Notes: generated by a model not told the origin, from the sequence alone. A DNA stretch of 16,404 nt from RGIG9041 sp045612565 (GCA_045612565.1 JAZKZG010000118.1:1-16404), one strand, 5' to 3'. Positions 7,028 through 15,222 are shown, counted from the first letter of the stretch. Translations and numbers: made by a program.

Positions 7028-7665
7028 CAACAATTTATCTTGTGCGCCACTGCGAAACGGTGGCAAACGAAACACATCTTTTGCAAGGAAGCTGCGATTA
7101 CGAAGTAAGCGAACGCGGAAAACGTCAGCTTGAACTTTTAAAAAACAGATTCGCGAATATGCCGCTCGACGCTATCTATTCGAGCCATCAGGGACGTGCC
7201 GTAAAAACCGCACTCTCGGTAAAGGGCGACCACCACAACGTAATAACAATCGACCGCGAACTGCGTGAACTGTCGTGCGGGGTACACGAATCTACGTTAT
7301 TTGGCGAATACCTGAAAACCGACCCCATAATGTACGATATCTGGTATAACAAACCCTATCTTTTTGAACCCGAAGGGGGAGAAAAAGCAAAGGACTCATA
7401 CGAGCGCATCTATAATGCTATTCTAAAAATCGCAAAAGAAAACGACGGCAAACATGTCGCCGTTGTATCGCACGGGTTTGTTATCCGCTGTCTGCTGACC
7501 CGAATTATTCACAATGATATAACAAAAATGAACGAAGTTATAATCCCTTGCAACACATCTATTACACAAATTGAATTTTATGACGATGGTTCGCATAAAA
7601 TAATAAAATACAACGATGCCGAGCATCTGCCTGATGATTTGAAAACCTTTTTTGTTGCAAAATAA
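7024..7665 (+). CDS. Histidine phosphatase family protein (phosphoglycerate mutase-like)
   Basis: This 213-residue enzyme has the phospho-histidine core. The first motif reads VRHCET, where most members have RHG; Arg8 and His9 are present. SSHQGRA supplies the second Arg at about 58, an acidic residue follows in RELSCGVHE, and VVSHGFVIR holds the second histidine (His150). Members hydrolyse small phosphate esters or move phosphates on sugars; the substrate is not evident here. The start is the ATG at 7024, overlapping the deoR stop, with AGGAGA upstream. It is the second gene in the DeoR-led operon, 11 bases before the metallo-hydrolase gene. The Cys in place of Gly in the first motif is a mild oddity and does not remove a catalytic residue. 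Confidence 0.9.
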   Translation: MTTIYLVRHCETVANETHLLQGSCDYEVSERGKRQLELLKNRFANMPLDAIYSSHQGRAVKTALSVKGDHHNVITIDRELRELSCGVHESTLFGEYLKTDPIMYDIWYNKPYLFEPEGGEKAKDSYERIYNAILKIAKENDGKHVAVVSHGFVIRCLLTRIIHNDITKMNEVIIPCNTSITQIEFYDDGSHKIIKYNDAEHLPDDLKTFFVAK

Positions 7666-7676
7666 AGGAGATATTT

Positions 7677-9272
7677 ATGAATATAACGTTTCTTGGTGCT
7701 GCACATGAAGTTACAGGGTCCTGTACTTTAATCGAAGCAAACAAAAAGCGCATACTTGTCGACTGCGGTATGGAGCAGGGCAAAGATATATATGAAAACG
7801 TGAATTTGCCCGTTACTGCGGGTGAAATTGACCTTGTGCTTTTAACACACGCGCACATCGACCATTCGGGGATGCTGCCAAAACTTATCAAAGAGGGATA
7901 CAAGGGTAAAATCTACTCAACTTATGCCACAAAGCGCCTTTGCGACATAATGCTGCTCGACTCGGCACATATTCAGGAAAGCGAAGCAGAATGGCGTAAC
8001 CGCAAAGCACAGCGTTCAGGAAAACCAGAGTATATTCCGCCTTACACAACAGAGGACGCAAAACGCACTCTTATGATGTTTGAAAGCGTGGGATATAACG
8101 AGGCTGTATGCCCCTTTGAAAATGTTGAAATAACCTTCTCTGATGCGGGTCATCTGCTCGGTTCGTCAAGCATCAGCATAAAAATAACAGAAAACGATAA
8201 GACCGAAACAATTTTATTTTCAGGTGACCTCGGCAACGTAAACCGTCCGCTTATACGTGACCCTCAAAAGCCGTCGTCCGCCGATTACGTAGTAATCGAG
8301 TCAACCTACGGCAACCGTACCCACGGACCGCGTCCCGACTACGTAGGACAGCTTACAAGAATACTGCAAACTACACTTGACCGTGGTGGTAACGTTGTTA
8401 TTCCTTCGTTTGCGGTGGGCAGAACGCAGGAACTTTTATACCTCATACGCCACATAAAAGAAAACAGTCTGGTTACAGGTCACGACGGTTTCCCCGTTGT
8501 AGTCGACAGTCCGCTGTCAGTCGAGGCAACAGGCATATATTCCGACGGACTTATTGATTATTATGATGATGAAACACTCGAACTTTTAAAAGTCGGCATC
8601 GACCCGATAAAGTTTGAAGGACTCTGCCTTTCAATTTCGTCGGAGGAGTCAAAGGCAATCAATTTCGACACGGCGCCGAAGGTTATTATCTCGTCATCGG
8701 GTATGTGCGAAGCGGGACGAATTCGCCACCACCTAAAGCACAATCTGTGGCGCACCGACAGCACAGTTTTGTTTGTAGGCTATCAGTCGGAAGGAACTCT
8801 CGGAAGAAAACTCATTGACGGCGAAAAAACGATAAAGCTATTTGGCGAAACGGTGACGGTAAATGCAACGATTGAGCAGATGGACGGCATCTCGGGTCAT
8901 GCCGATATGAACATTATGCTTGATTGGCTTGGAGCTCTTGAGTGCGCACCGAAAAAAGTGTTTGTGAATCACGGCGAAGACACCGTCTGCGACGAGTTTG
9001 CAACTACTATAAACCAAAAGTTAGGTTTTGAAACGATTGCACCCTACAACGGCGCAAAATATGATTTAACGAACAATCTTTGTCTTGACGACGGCAACAA
9101 AAAACGCATCGTACGCGATGGAATTAAAACCGTTTCATCTGCGTTTGACAAACTTGTACTTGCAGGCAGACGACTGCTTGCGGCAATTGACAAAAACAGG
9201 GGAGGAGCCAACCGCGACCTCGAAAAATTCGCAAGAGAGATAAACGACCTTGCAGGTAAGTGGGAGAAATGA
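7677..9272 (+). CDS. Metallo-beta-lactamase fold / beta-CASP RNA hydrolase
   Basis: The 531-residue protein has the metal motif THAHIDHSG (57-65), His159 in DAGHLLGS and Asp184 in FSGDLGN. It also has the beta-CASP features: ESTYGNRTHG (208-217), the VIPSFAVGRTQELL stretch (from 241), SSSGMCEAGRIRHHL (339-353) and GISGHAD with His408. The C-terminal metal histidine is His432 (VNHGED). This matches the CPSF73/Ysh1-like bacterial and archaeal group, whose members act as RNA endo- or exonucleases with two zinc ions, more closely than RNase J. The start has AAAGGAGA at a good distance. Its stop overlaps the next gene's start region. Its role in an operon with a regulator, a phosphatase and a kinase is unclear; RNA turnover feeding nucleotide salvage is one possible reading. 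Confidence 0.92.
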   Translation: MNITFLGAAHEVTGSCTLIEANKKRILVDCGMEQGKDIYENVNLPVTAGEIDLVLLTHAHIDHSGMLPKLIKEGYKGKIYSTYATKRLCDIMLLDSAHIQESEAEWRNRKAQRSGKPEYIPPYTTEDAKRTLMMFESVGYNEAVCPFENVEITFSDAGHLLGSSSISIKITENDKTETILFSGDLGNVNRPLIRDPQKPSSADYVVIESTYGNRTHGPRPDYVGQLTRILQTTLDRGGNVVIPSFAVGRTQELLYLIRHIKENSLVTGHDGFPVVVDSPLSVEATGIYSDGLIDYYDDETLELLKVGIDPIKFEGLCLSISSEESKAINFDTAPKVIISSSGMCEAGRIRHHLKHNLWRTDSTVLFVGYQSEGTLGRKLIDGEKTIKLFGETVTVNATIEQMDGISGHADMNIMLDWLGALECAPKKVFVNHGEDTVCDEFATTINQKLGFETIAPYNGAKYDLTNNLCLDDGNKKRIVRDGIKTVSSAFDKLVLAGRRLLAAIDKNRGGANRDLEKFAREINDLAGKWEK

Positions 9273-9274
9273 CA

Positions 9275-10186
9275 ATGCAAATTGAAATAACCGAAATTAA
9301 CCAAAAAATAAACGACGCGCAGTGGATTTCGGACTGTGAAAATGCGTATCATCAAACGGTGCTTGACACCGCAAAAAAAATAATTACCCAAAAGGACAAC
9401 TGTCCGATCATTCTCATATCGGGTCCGTCGGGTTCGGGCAAAACCACTACCGCGATGATGCTTGAAAAAGCACTTGATGATATGGGTCACGAAACACACG
9501 TTTTGTCTATGGATAACTACTTTTATCCCATGACAAAAGAGCAACAAAAACTGGCGCTGGAGGACAAAATCGACCTTGAAAGCCCCGAACGCGTTGATAC
9601 GGAGTTTTTAAACGCTCAACTTACCGAAATCATTGCGTGTAAACCCGTTATGTTGCCAAAGTTCAACTTTACCGACAACGTACGCGAGGAGTCGGGCAAA
9701 ATACTTCACAGAAAACCCGGCGAGATGGTAATTCTCGAGGGTATTCACGCGCTCAACCCCGACGTTATTACCGTTGACAAAACAGTTGGCATTTACGTGA
9801 GTGTACGCACACGTGTTATAACGCCTGACGGCAAAACAATCCACCCCGAAAACATACGACTGCTCCGCCGTATGCACCGCGACACCACACAGCGCGGACG
9901 CTCGTACAGTGAAACAATACAAATGTACCCACGTGTACAACGCGGCGAAAATCTTTATATTATGCCGTATAAACACCGCGCTGACTTTGATTTTAACACT
10001 TTTGTTCCGTATGAACTAAACGTTTTTGCAGGAATGGACCTTGAAGCTATGGAAAAAGCAGGAATCGGTAACGAACTTCCTGAAATTATTGATTTATTAA
10101 AAAGCGCAAAGCCTCTCGAATGCTGTAAAGTAGGCAAAAATTCACTGCTCCGAGAGTTTATCGGTGGCGGATGCTTTGAATATTAA
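9275..10186 (+). CDS. Uridine kinase-like P-loop nucleoside/sugar kinase
   Basis: The protein has about 303 residues, with Walker A GPSGSGKTT (50-58), SMDNYFYP (the acceptor-side Asp and Tyr region) and VILEGIHALNP as the Walker B-like strand with Glu. This is the uridine kinase/phosphoribulokinase fold, so it probably phosphorylates a nucleoside or sugar with ATP. Many related Clostridia proteins have an extra N-terminal TGS/threonyl-tRNA-synthetase-like domain, which is absent here: only some 40 residues precede the P-loop. The start is uncertain. ATG at 9275 has GGGAG 8 bases upstream and is preferred; ATG at 9269 would overlap the previous stop as ATGA, and a GTG at 9260 is unlikely. It lies 12 bases before the M20 gene, in the same operon. 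Confidence 0.87.
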   Translation: MQIEITEINQKINDAQWISDCENAYHQTVLDTAKKIITQKDNCPIILISGPSGSGKTTTAMMLEKALDDMGHETHVLSMDNYFYPMTKEQQKLALEDKIDLESPERVDTEFLNAQLTEIIACKPVMLPKFNFTDNVREESGKILHRKPGEMVILEGIHALNPDVITVDKTVGIYVSVRTRVITPDGKTIHPENIRLLRRMHRDTTQRGRSYSETIQMYPRVQRGENLYIMPYKHRADFDFNTFVPYELNVFAGMDLEAMEKAGIGNELPEIIDLLKSAKPLECCKVGKNSLLREFIGGGCFEY

Positions 10187-10198
10187 GGAGAATAACAA

Positions 10199-11530
10199 AT
10201 GAGTATTTTTACAAACGCAGTACAAAAAAATGAAAAACTGATTTTAGATGCACAGGACTATATCTGGGCAAACGCCGAAACAGGTTACAGAGAGGTAAAA
10301 ACCTCAAAATATATGGCGGATGCTTTTGAGGCATTGGGTTACACACTTATAAAGCCCGACGATATCCCCGGTTTCTATACGGTAATTGACACAGGACGCG
10401 AGGGTCCCGAAGTGCTTATATTCGGAGAACTCGATTCACTTATCTGCCCTGACCATCCCGATGCCGACAAAGAAACGGGAGCCGTACACTGTTGCGGACA
10501 CAGCGCACAGTGTGCCGCACTTCTGGGTATAGCAGCGGCGCTTAAAGAGCCGGGTGTGCTTGACGGTATGTGCGGACGTATCCGACTTTGCGCAGTCCCC
10601 GCAGAAGAACTTATCGAAATCGAGTACAGAAACAGCCTTATCGAAAAAGGAGTTATCAAGTACTACGGCGGCAAGACCGAGTTTATGTACAGAGGCTATT
10701 TTGACGGTGTTGACCTCGCATTTATGGTACATACCACAAACGGCAATAAAATCTATATCCGCGATGCCGATGCCGTAGGCATCATTTCAAAGAGTATCAC
10801 CTACAAAGGAAAGTCCGCTCACGCAGGCGGGGCTCCGTGGGAGGGGGTTAATGCACTTTATGCCGCAATGCAGGGTCTTAACTCAGCAAACGCACTGCGC
10901 GAGACGTTTAAGGAAAAAGATTACGTGCGTTTTCATCCCATCATCACAAAGGGAGGCAATGCGGTAAACGCAATTCCCGACACGGTTACAATCGAAAGTT
11001 ATATCCGCGGCCTCAACTTTGACGTACTTAAAATGACAAACAAAAAAATAAACCGTGCGCTTTGCGGCGCGGCACTTTCGCTCGGCGGCAACGTTGAAAT
11101 CAACGATTACGCAGGCTATGCACCTATGGCAAACGACAAAAATTTGCTTGAATGCGCAAAGGAAGCGGCAGTGACGGCAGGTTATGAATACGAAGTTTCA
11201 ACCGCGGTCGGCACAGGCAGTACCGATATGGGCGATGTCTCAAACGTTATGCCCGCAATACACCCCTATATGCCGGGAGCCACAGGAACAAGCCACGGCA
11301 AAGACTATTTTATAACAAGACCCGAACTCGCATGCGTAGGCTCGGCAAAATGGCAACTTGAGTTGTTAAATATACTTTTAAAAAATAATGCAGAACGAGC
11401 AAAAGACATAATCAAAAACTTCAAACCGCGCTTTGCTTCAAAAGCGGAGTATTTTAAAGCAATTGACAGCCTTGCGTCAAGCGGTGAACGTATAACATAC
11501 ACCGACGATAGTGTAAACGTCAAGTTATAA
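10199..11530 (+). CDS. M20-family metal-dependent amidohydrolase
   Basis: The 443-residue protein shows the two-domain M20 peptidase/amidohydrolase layout. Metal-site segments are GELDS (76-80), HCCGH with Cys99 and His101, the AEE pair at 135-137 (catalytic base and ligand), His178 and GTSHGKDYF with His366. The dimerisation domain begins around KSAHAGGAPWEGVNAL (His208), as in the M20D aminoacylase/aminobenzoyl-glutamate hydrolase group. It would cleave an N-acyl amino acid or small amide in the cytoplasm; there is no signal peptide. AAGGAG lies 9 bases before the ATG. It is the last gene of the DeoR-led operon, directly followed by a terminator. The substrate cannot be named; 'AbgB-like' would be a fair family label. 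Confidence 0.9.
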   Translation: MSIFTNAVQKNEKLILDAQDYIWANAETGYREVKTSKYMADAFEALGYTLIKPDDIPGFYTVIDTGREGPEVLIFGELDSLICPDHPDADKETGAVHCCGHSAQCAALLGIAAALKEPGVLDGMCGRIRLCAVPAEELIEIEYRNSLIEKGVIKYYGGKTEFMYRGYFDGVDLAFMVHTTNGNKIYIRDADAVGIISKSITYKGKSAHAGGAPWEGVNALYAAMQGLNSANALRETFKEKDYVRFHPIITKGGNAVNAIPDTVTIESYIRGLNFDVLKMTNKKINRALCGAALSLGGNVEINDYAGYAPMANDKNLLECAKEAAVTAGYEYEVSTAVGTGSTDMGDVSNVMPAIHPYMPGATGTSHGKDYFITRPELACVGSAKWQLELLNILLKNNAERAKDIIKNFKPRFASKAEYFKAIDSLASSGERITYTDDSVNVKL

Positions 11531-11533
11531 AAC

Positions 11534-11560
11534 AAAAAAAGACCCAAGAGGGTCTTTTTT
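11534..11560. terminator. Bidirectional terminator between the M20 gene and the five-paralog operon
   Basis: A GACCC/GGGTC stem (11541-11545 with 11550-11554) with an AAGA loop is flanked by seven A's on the left and six T's on the right. In each direction the transcript therefore ends in a U run. The M20 stop is a few bases to the left, and the TAA of the last paralog (11587) is 27 bases to the right. Confidence 0.88.
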
Positions 11561-11586
11561 GTTTTCCATACATTTGTGAGATGTAT

Positions 11587-12483
11587 TTATTTGTTTTTTT
11601 CGTAGACCGAAACAAGATATCTGCCGATTGCAGCAAGGTATCTGTAAGCCGAGTCACGTACGGCTGCGGGACAGGGTGCGCCCGTTTCAAAGTTGAGCGT
11701 TCCCTTATAGCCGATTTCGGCAAGTTTTGTCATAAAAGCATCCCAATCTATAACAAGCGGATGGTGACTTGCCGCAACTCCTTGCGGTACATAGGGGAAC
11801 TGATGAAGGTCCCACATACCGTCATTATCGTGTGTATGCAAACACACAAGTCTGTCACCGATAATCTCGAGTGCTTCAATCGGGTCATCCTCGGTAACTG
11901 TGCAGTGGCCTACGTCAAGACAGATTGCAAAGTTTTTGCCGAGCACATCGCACATATCCGCCATTTCCTGCGCACGAGAGAGGGTGGTCGGACAGCGGTG
12001 GCCGTGAACCTTGTCACCGTGGTGCATATTTTCAAGACAGCAGATAACACCTGTTTCTTCGAGTGCAGGGATATACTCGCGGTAAACCGCAATCGCCTCG
12101 TCAATTGACTGCTGTAAATTTTCGTCGTAGCGTCTTTCTAAGTTTATGTATGGGTGCTCAACACAATATTTTGCACCGAGTGCCTTTGTTGCATAAAAGT
12201 TAAGTCGTGCGTGGGCAACGTACTCTACCGAACCCTTGGGATATGAATAAACCTGACCCGAAAAATCACCGTGAGTCTGGAATATCTCCATACCGATTTC
12301 ATCGGCATATTCCTTTATATTTGAAAAATATGCCACAACGTCGGCGGGATCGGTGTTTATAACATCCTTAAATGGACCGTTCGGGCCAAAATACCAGCCA
12401 AGCTGGAAGTCACACGCATCAAAGCCTGTGCTTTTTAAGCGTAAAAGTCCTTCTTTATTAGCTGCAATAGCTGAAAGTTTCAT
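11587..12483 (-). CDS. Sugar phosphate isomerase/epimerase-type TIM barrel, paralog 5 (last in operon)
   Basis: This 298-residue protein belongs to the xylose-isomerase-like TIM-barrel (AP endonuclease 2) superfamily, whose members isomerise or epimerise sugars or act on abasic DNA using divalent metals. Putative metal ligands appear in order: His71 (QTHG), His110 (EHP), Glu151 (LENM), Asp190 and His193 (CLDVGH), His216 (LHTHDN), Asp225 and His227 (WDLHQ), and Glu266 (NFETG). This order and spacing match the nine ligands of endonuclease IV (H69, H109, E145, D179, H182, H216, D229, H231, E261). The HDN motif and the lack of other endonuclease IV signatures favour a sugar enzyme. The ATG has GAGAAAA-type purines upstream (AGGAGAG), 2 bases after the preceding stop. 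It shares the motif block with paralogs 2-4 but is clearly diverged from paralogs 2 and 3. Confidence 0.88.
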   Translation of the reverse strand: MKLSAIAANKEGLLRLKSTGFDACDFQLGWYFGPNGPFKDVINTDPADVVAYFSNIKEYADEIGMEIFQTHGDFSGQVYSYPKGSVEYVAHARLNFYATKALGAKYCVEHPYINLERRYDENLQQSIDEAIAVYREYIPALEETGVICCLENMHHGDKVHGHRCPTTLSRAQEMADMCDVLGKNFAICLDVGHCTVTEDDPIEALEIIGDRLVCLHTHDNDGMWDLHQFPYVPQGVAASHHPLVIDWDAFMTKLAEIGYKGTLNFETGAPCPAAVRDSAYRYLAAIGRYLVSVYEKNK

Positions 12484-12485
12484 AG

Positions 12486-13394
12486 TTATTTTCTCTCCTT
12501 AAGAGCGTTATTGTATACGGAAACAAGATATTTACCGATAGCGTTCATATATTTAGCCTCGGCTACGCGGCACGGCATCGGGCTTGAAAATCCCACTTCA
12601 AAATTAAGCGGACCTTTATAGCCGATGTCGGCAAGTGCTATCATCACTTTATCCCAATCAATCATAATGGGATGGCAACTTGCGGCAATTCCTTGCGGAA
12701 CATATGGCATCTGATGCAAATCCCACATACCGTCACCGCCGTGTGTGTGAAGACACGCGATCCGATTACCCAAAGTATAAATCGCTTGAACAGGGTCGTC
12801 CTCGGTTACAATACTGTGACCGATATCAAAGCACACCGCAAAGTTTTTGCCGAGTGCGTCACTGACTGTTGCAAGTTCTTTTGCACGCGACAGGTTTGTG
12901 GGACAGCGGTGATGCTGTATTTCGTCGTGAGAAAACATATTTTCGATACAACATACAACGCCCATTTCCTCTGCCGCCTCGTCACAGGCACCGTATGCCC
13001 ATATCATATGTTCGATTTCCTCGTCCATACCTATTTCGTATTTACGGTCGGTTTTGTAACTCGGATGCTGAACGATATATTTTGCACCAAGTATTTTTGA
13101 CGCAAGATATGTTGCTCTCGCACGTGCGGCATATTCTTTTATGCCGTCTTTACAGCCCTTAACCGTAACACCACCAAAGCCGTGTGTCATAGGTATTTTC
13201 ATACCTATACGGTCAGCGTGTTCGCGTATCGGCGCATAGATGTCATAAATCTGCTCGTCGGTAACGCTGAAGATGTCGGGGAAACGTCCTTTTGGGTCAA
13301 ACATACCGCTTACCGAATAATCGCAAGCTGTAATTCCGCCCGCTTTCAGTACGTCAAGCTCCCACTCTGACCAAACCGATTTTGAAATTTCCAT
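12486..13394 (-). CDS. Sugar phosphate isomerase/epimerase-type TIM barrel, paralog 4
   Basis: The protein has 302 residues, same superfamily and length as its neighbours. All nine ligand-type residues are kept: His71, His110, Glu151, Asp190, His193, His216, Asp225, His227 and Glu266. Two features set it apart. The segment after His216 reads HTHGGDG where the others have HTHDNDG or HAHDNDG, so the Asp-Asn pair is replaced by Gly-Gly. The N-terminus (MEISKSVWSEWELDVLKAGG) also differs from the MKIS...AN...G pattern. Both sit at the barrel mouth in this fold, which suggests a changed substrate. The start codon overlaps the previous stop by one base (TAATG). The frame is intact, so it is likely a functional, specialised copy rather than a decaying one. 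Confidence 0.88.
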   Translation of the reverse strand: MEISKSVWSEWELDVLKAGGITACDYSVSGMFDPKGRFPDIFSVTDEQIYDIYAPIREHADRIGMKIPMTHGFGGVTVKGCKDGIKEYAARARATYLASKILGAKYIVQHPSYKTDRKYEIGMDEEIEHMIWAYGACDEAAEEMGVVCCIENMFSHDEIQHHRCPTNLSRAKELATVSDALGKNFAVCFDIGHSIVTEDDPVQAIYTLGNRIACLHTHGGDGMWDLHQMPYVPQGIAASCHPIMIDWDKVMIALADIGYKGPLNFEVGFSSPMPCRVAEAKYMNAIGKYLVSVYNNALKERK

Positions 13395-14302
13395 TATCTG
13401 TTTCCTTTGTAAAATTCGTATCTTGAAACAAGGTATCTGCCGATTGCGGCAAGATATTTTTCACCTGCGTCTTGAATAGGCGCAGGACCGGGCGCCCATG
13501 TTTCAAAGTTAAAGGTGCCGTTATAATTATTGTCGGCAAGAGCCTTCATAAATGCTTCCCAATCAATTTTAATGGGGTTACGGCTGGGTGCCTTACCCTG
13601 CGGAACGTATGGGAACTGGTGAAGGTCCCACATACCGTCGTTATCGTGTGCATGAAGAACTTTGAGTCTGTCGCCGATAATGCTTACTGCTTCAATGGGG
13701 TCGTCCTCTGTAACGGTGCAGTGACCTACATCAAGGCACACACCAAAATTTTTACCAAGAGCATCGCTCACTTCTGCCATTTCTTTTGCACGCGAAAGGC
13801 TTGTTGCACAGCGGTGGCTGTACACCTTGTCGCTGTGGTGCATATTTTCGATACAACAGATTATGCCAAACTCCTCGAGCGCCTCGTTGCAGGCACCGTA
13901 GCTTTCGAGCATATGGTCGATTGACTCCTGTAAAAACTCGTCGTATCTTCTGTCAGCGTCAAAACTTGGGTGATGAACACAGTATTTTGCACCGAGTACC
14001 TTTGAAGCAAGGTAGGTACCTCTTGCGCGAGCAACATATTCTTTAAGACCGCCCTCACAGGAGTTTACCGAAATACAACCGATACCGTGTGTTTGAAAAA
14101 TCTCGATACCAAGCTCGTCTGCAAGCTTGCGTACAGGTGTAAAATAGTCAATAATCTGTTGGTCTGTTATGTTACTAATATCATAAAGCGGTGATGATTT
14201 GCTGGTAAAGTACCAATCAACACTGAAGTCGCAAGCCTCAAAGCCTGCTTTTGCAATAAAGCGAAGTCCGTCGCTGTTTGCTGCTGATGCTGAAATTTTC
14301 AT
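13394..14302 (-). CDS. Sugar phosphate isomerase/epimerase-type TIM barrel, paralog 3
   Basis: This 302-residue copy has His72, His111, Glu152, Asp191, His194, His217, Asp226, His228 and Glu267 at the putative metal positions. By eye it is about three quarters identical to paralog 2 along its whole length, including the N-terminal block around GFEACDF-x-VDWYFTSK and the C-terminal LAAIG-x-YLVSRYEFY. A GAGGA ribosome site lies in the end of paralog 2, and the gap between the two genes is 2 bases. It is probably the product of the most recent duplication in the array. Differences from paralog 2 cluster after THG-x-GC, around PSFDADRRYDE, and at FNFETW (Trp where paralog 2 has Gly). Confidence 0.9.
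   Translation of the reverse strand: MKISASAANSDGLRFIAKAGFEACDFSVDWYFTSKSSPLYDISNITDQQIIDYFTPVRKLADELGIEIFQTHGIGCISVNSCEGGLKEYVARARGTYLASKVLGAKYCVHHPSFDADRRYDEFLQESIDHMLESYGACNEALEEFGIICCIENMHHSDKVYSHRCATSLSRAKEMAEVSDALGKNFGVCLDVGHCTVTEDDPIEAVSIIGDRLKVLHAHDNDGMWDLHQFPYVPQGKAPSRNPIKIDWEAFMKALADNNYNGTFNFETWAPGPAPIQDAGEKYLAAIGRYLVSRYEFYKGNR
13596..13642. repeat. Near-identical 47-base block within paralog 3 (pairs with 14504-14550)
   Basis: This block encodes the conserved DNDGMWDLHQFPYVPQG region. It differs from the block at 14504-14550 by a single base, with 32 consecutive identical bases at its right end (13611-13642). Coding constraint alone need not preserve synonymous sites, so recent duplication or gene conversion between paralogs 2 and 3 is likely. 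Confidence 0.85.
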
Positions 14303-14304
14303 AA

Positions 14305-15210
14305 TTATTTTCCTCTATAAAATTCATATCTTGAAACAAGGTATTTGCCGATTGCGGCAAGATATTTCTGACCTGCATCGCGAATAGGTTCGGGACCGGG
14401 TGCGCCTGTTTCAAAACTGAGTGTTCCCTCATAGCCAACGTCTGCAAGCGCTTTCATAAACGCTTCCCAGTCAATCGACATAGGATGACGGCTGGGCGGA
14501 GTGCCCTGCGGAACGTAAGGGAACTGGTGAAGGTCCCACATACCGTCGTTGTCGTGAGTATGTAAAACCTTTAGTCTGTCACCGAGAATATATACCGCCT
14601 CTACAGGATCATCCTCGGTAACGGTACAGTGACCTACGTCAAGACATACACCAAAGTTTTTGCCGAGAGTGTCGGCTCGTTCCGCCATATCCTTTGCGCG
14701 CGAAAGACTTGTTGCGGCGCGGTGGCGGTAAGTGAGGTTGGTGTGGTGCATATTCTCAATACAGCAGATTATACCAAACTCCTCGAGCGCCTCGTTACAA
14801 GCGCTGTAAGCCTCAAGCATGTGGTTGATCGAACGCTCTCTGTTGATGTCGTACGGACAGGTACAGTCAAAGCTGGGATGCTGAACACAGTATTTTGCAC
14901 CGAGTACCTTTGATGCAAGGTATGCACCGCGTGCGCGGGCAACGTATTCTTTGAGTCCGCCTTCAAAATCGCCTACCACCACACATCCAAGACCGTGTGT
15001 CTGGAAAATCTCGATGCCGAGCTCGTCTGCAAGCTGACGCAAGGGAGTAAAATAGTCAATAATCTGCTGATCAGATACATTATAAATATCGTAAAGAGGT
15101 GAAGCCTTGCTGGTAAAGTACCAGTCAACATTAAAATCACAAGCCTCAAATCCTGCTCTGGCAAGAAATTGAAGACCATTGGTGTTTGCTCCACATGCTG
15201 AAATTTTCAT
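14305..15210 (-). CDS. Sugar phosphate isomerase/epimerase-type TIM barrel, paralog 2
   Basis: A 301-residue protein with the complete set of metal-ligand-type residues (His72, His111, Glu152, Asp191, His194, His217, Asp226, His228, Glu267). A short segment after the second His reads PSFDCTCPYDINRERS, with a C-x-C pair not found in the other copies. AAGGTGA precedes the ATG, and 12 bases separate it from paralog 1. Closest relative in the window is paralog 3, with long stretches of near-identical DNA. No signal peptide or extra domain. Substrate unknown; a sugar, sugar acid or polyol, free or phosphorylated, is the reasonable range for the superfamily. Confidence 0.9.
   Translation of the reverse strand: MKISACGANTNGLQFLARAGFEACDFNVDWYFTSKASPLYDIYNVSDQQIIDYFTPLRQLADELGIEIFQTHGLGCVVVGDFEGGLKEYVARARGAYLASKVLGAKYCVQHPSFDCTCPYDINRERSINHMLEAYSACNEALEEFGIICCIENMHHTNLTYRHRAATSLSRAKDMAERADTLGKNFGVCLDVGHCTVTEDDPVEAVYILGDRLKVLHTHDNDGMWDLHQFPYVPQGTPPSRHPMSIDWEAFMKALADVGYEGTLSFETGAPGPEPIRDAGQKYLAAIGKYLVSRYEFYRGK
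14504..14550. repeat. Near-identical 47-base block within paralog 2 (pairs with 13596-13642)
   Basis: Partner of the block in paralog 3, 908 bases away, which equals the spacing of the two gene starts. Recombination between the copies would delete or duplicate exactly one gene in frame. The corresponding stretch of paralog 5 (near 11795) is similar but has more differences. Confidence 0.85.
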
Positions 15211-15222
15211 AAAACTGTCACC

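Noticed and set aside
9044..9547. 167-codon minus-strand frame opposite the end of the beta-CASP gene and start of the kinase
   Set aside because: It crosses two well-supported genes, including the Walker A region, and its peptide has no domain character.
11581..14913. Series of plus-strand open frames opposite the paralogs (11581-12108, 12672-13100, 13472-13924, 14629-14913) encoding similar Cys/His/Val-rich peptides
   Set aside because: They recur because the sense genes are homologous and in the same antisense register. They have no ribosome sites or recognisable domains, while the minus-strand genes have intact motifs.
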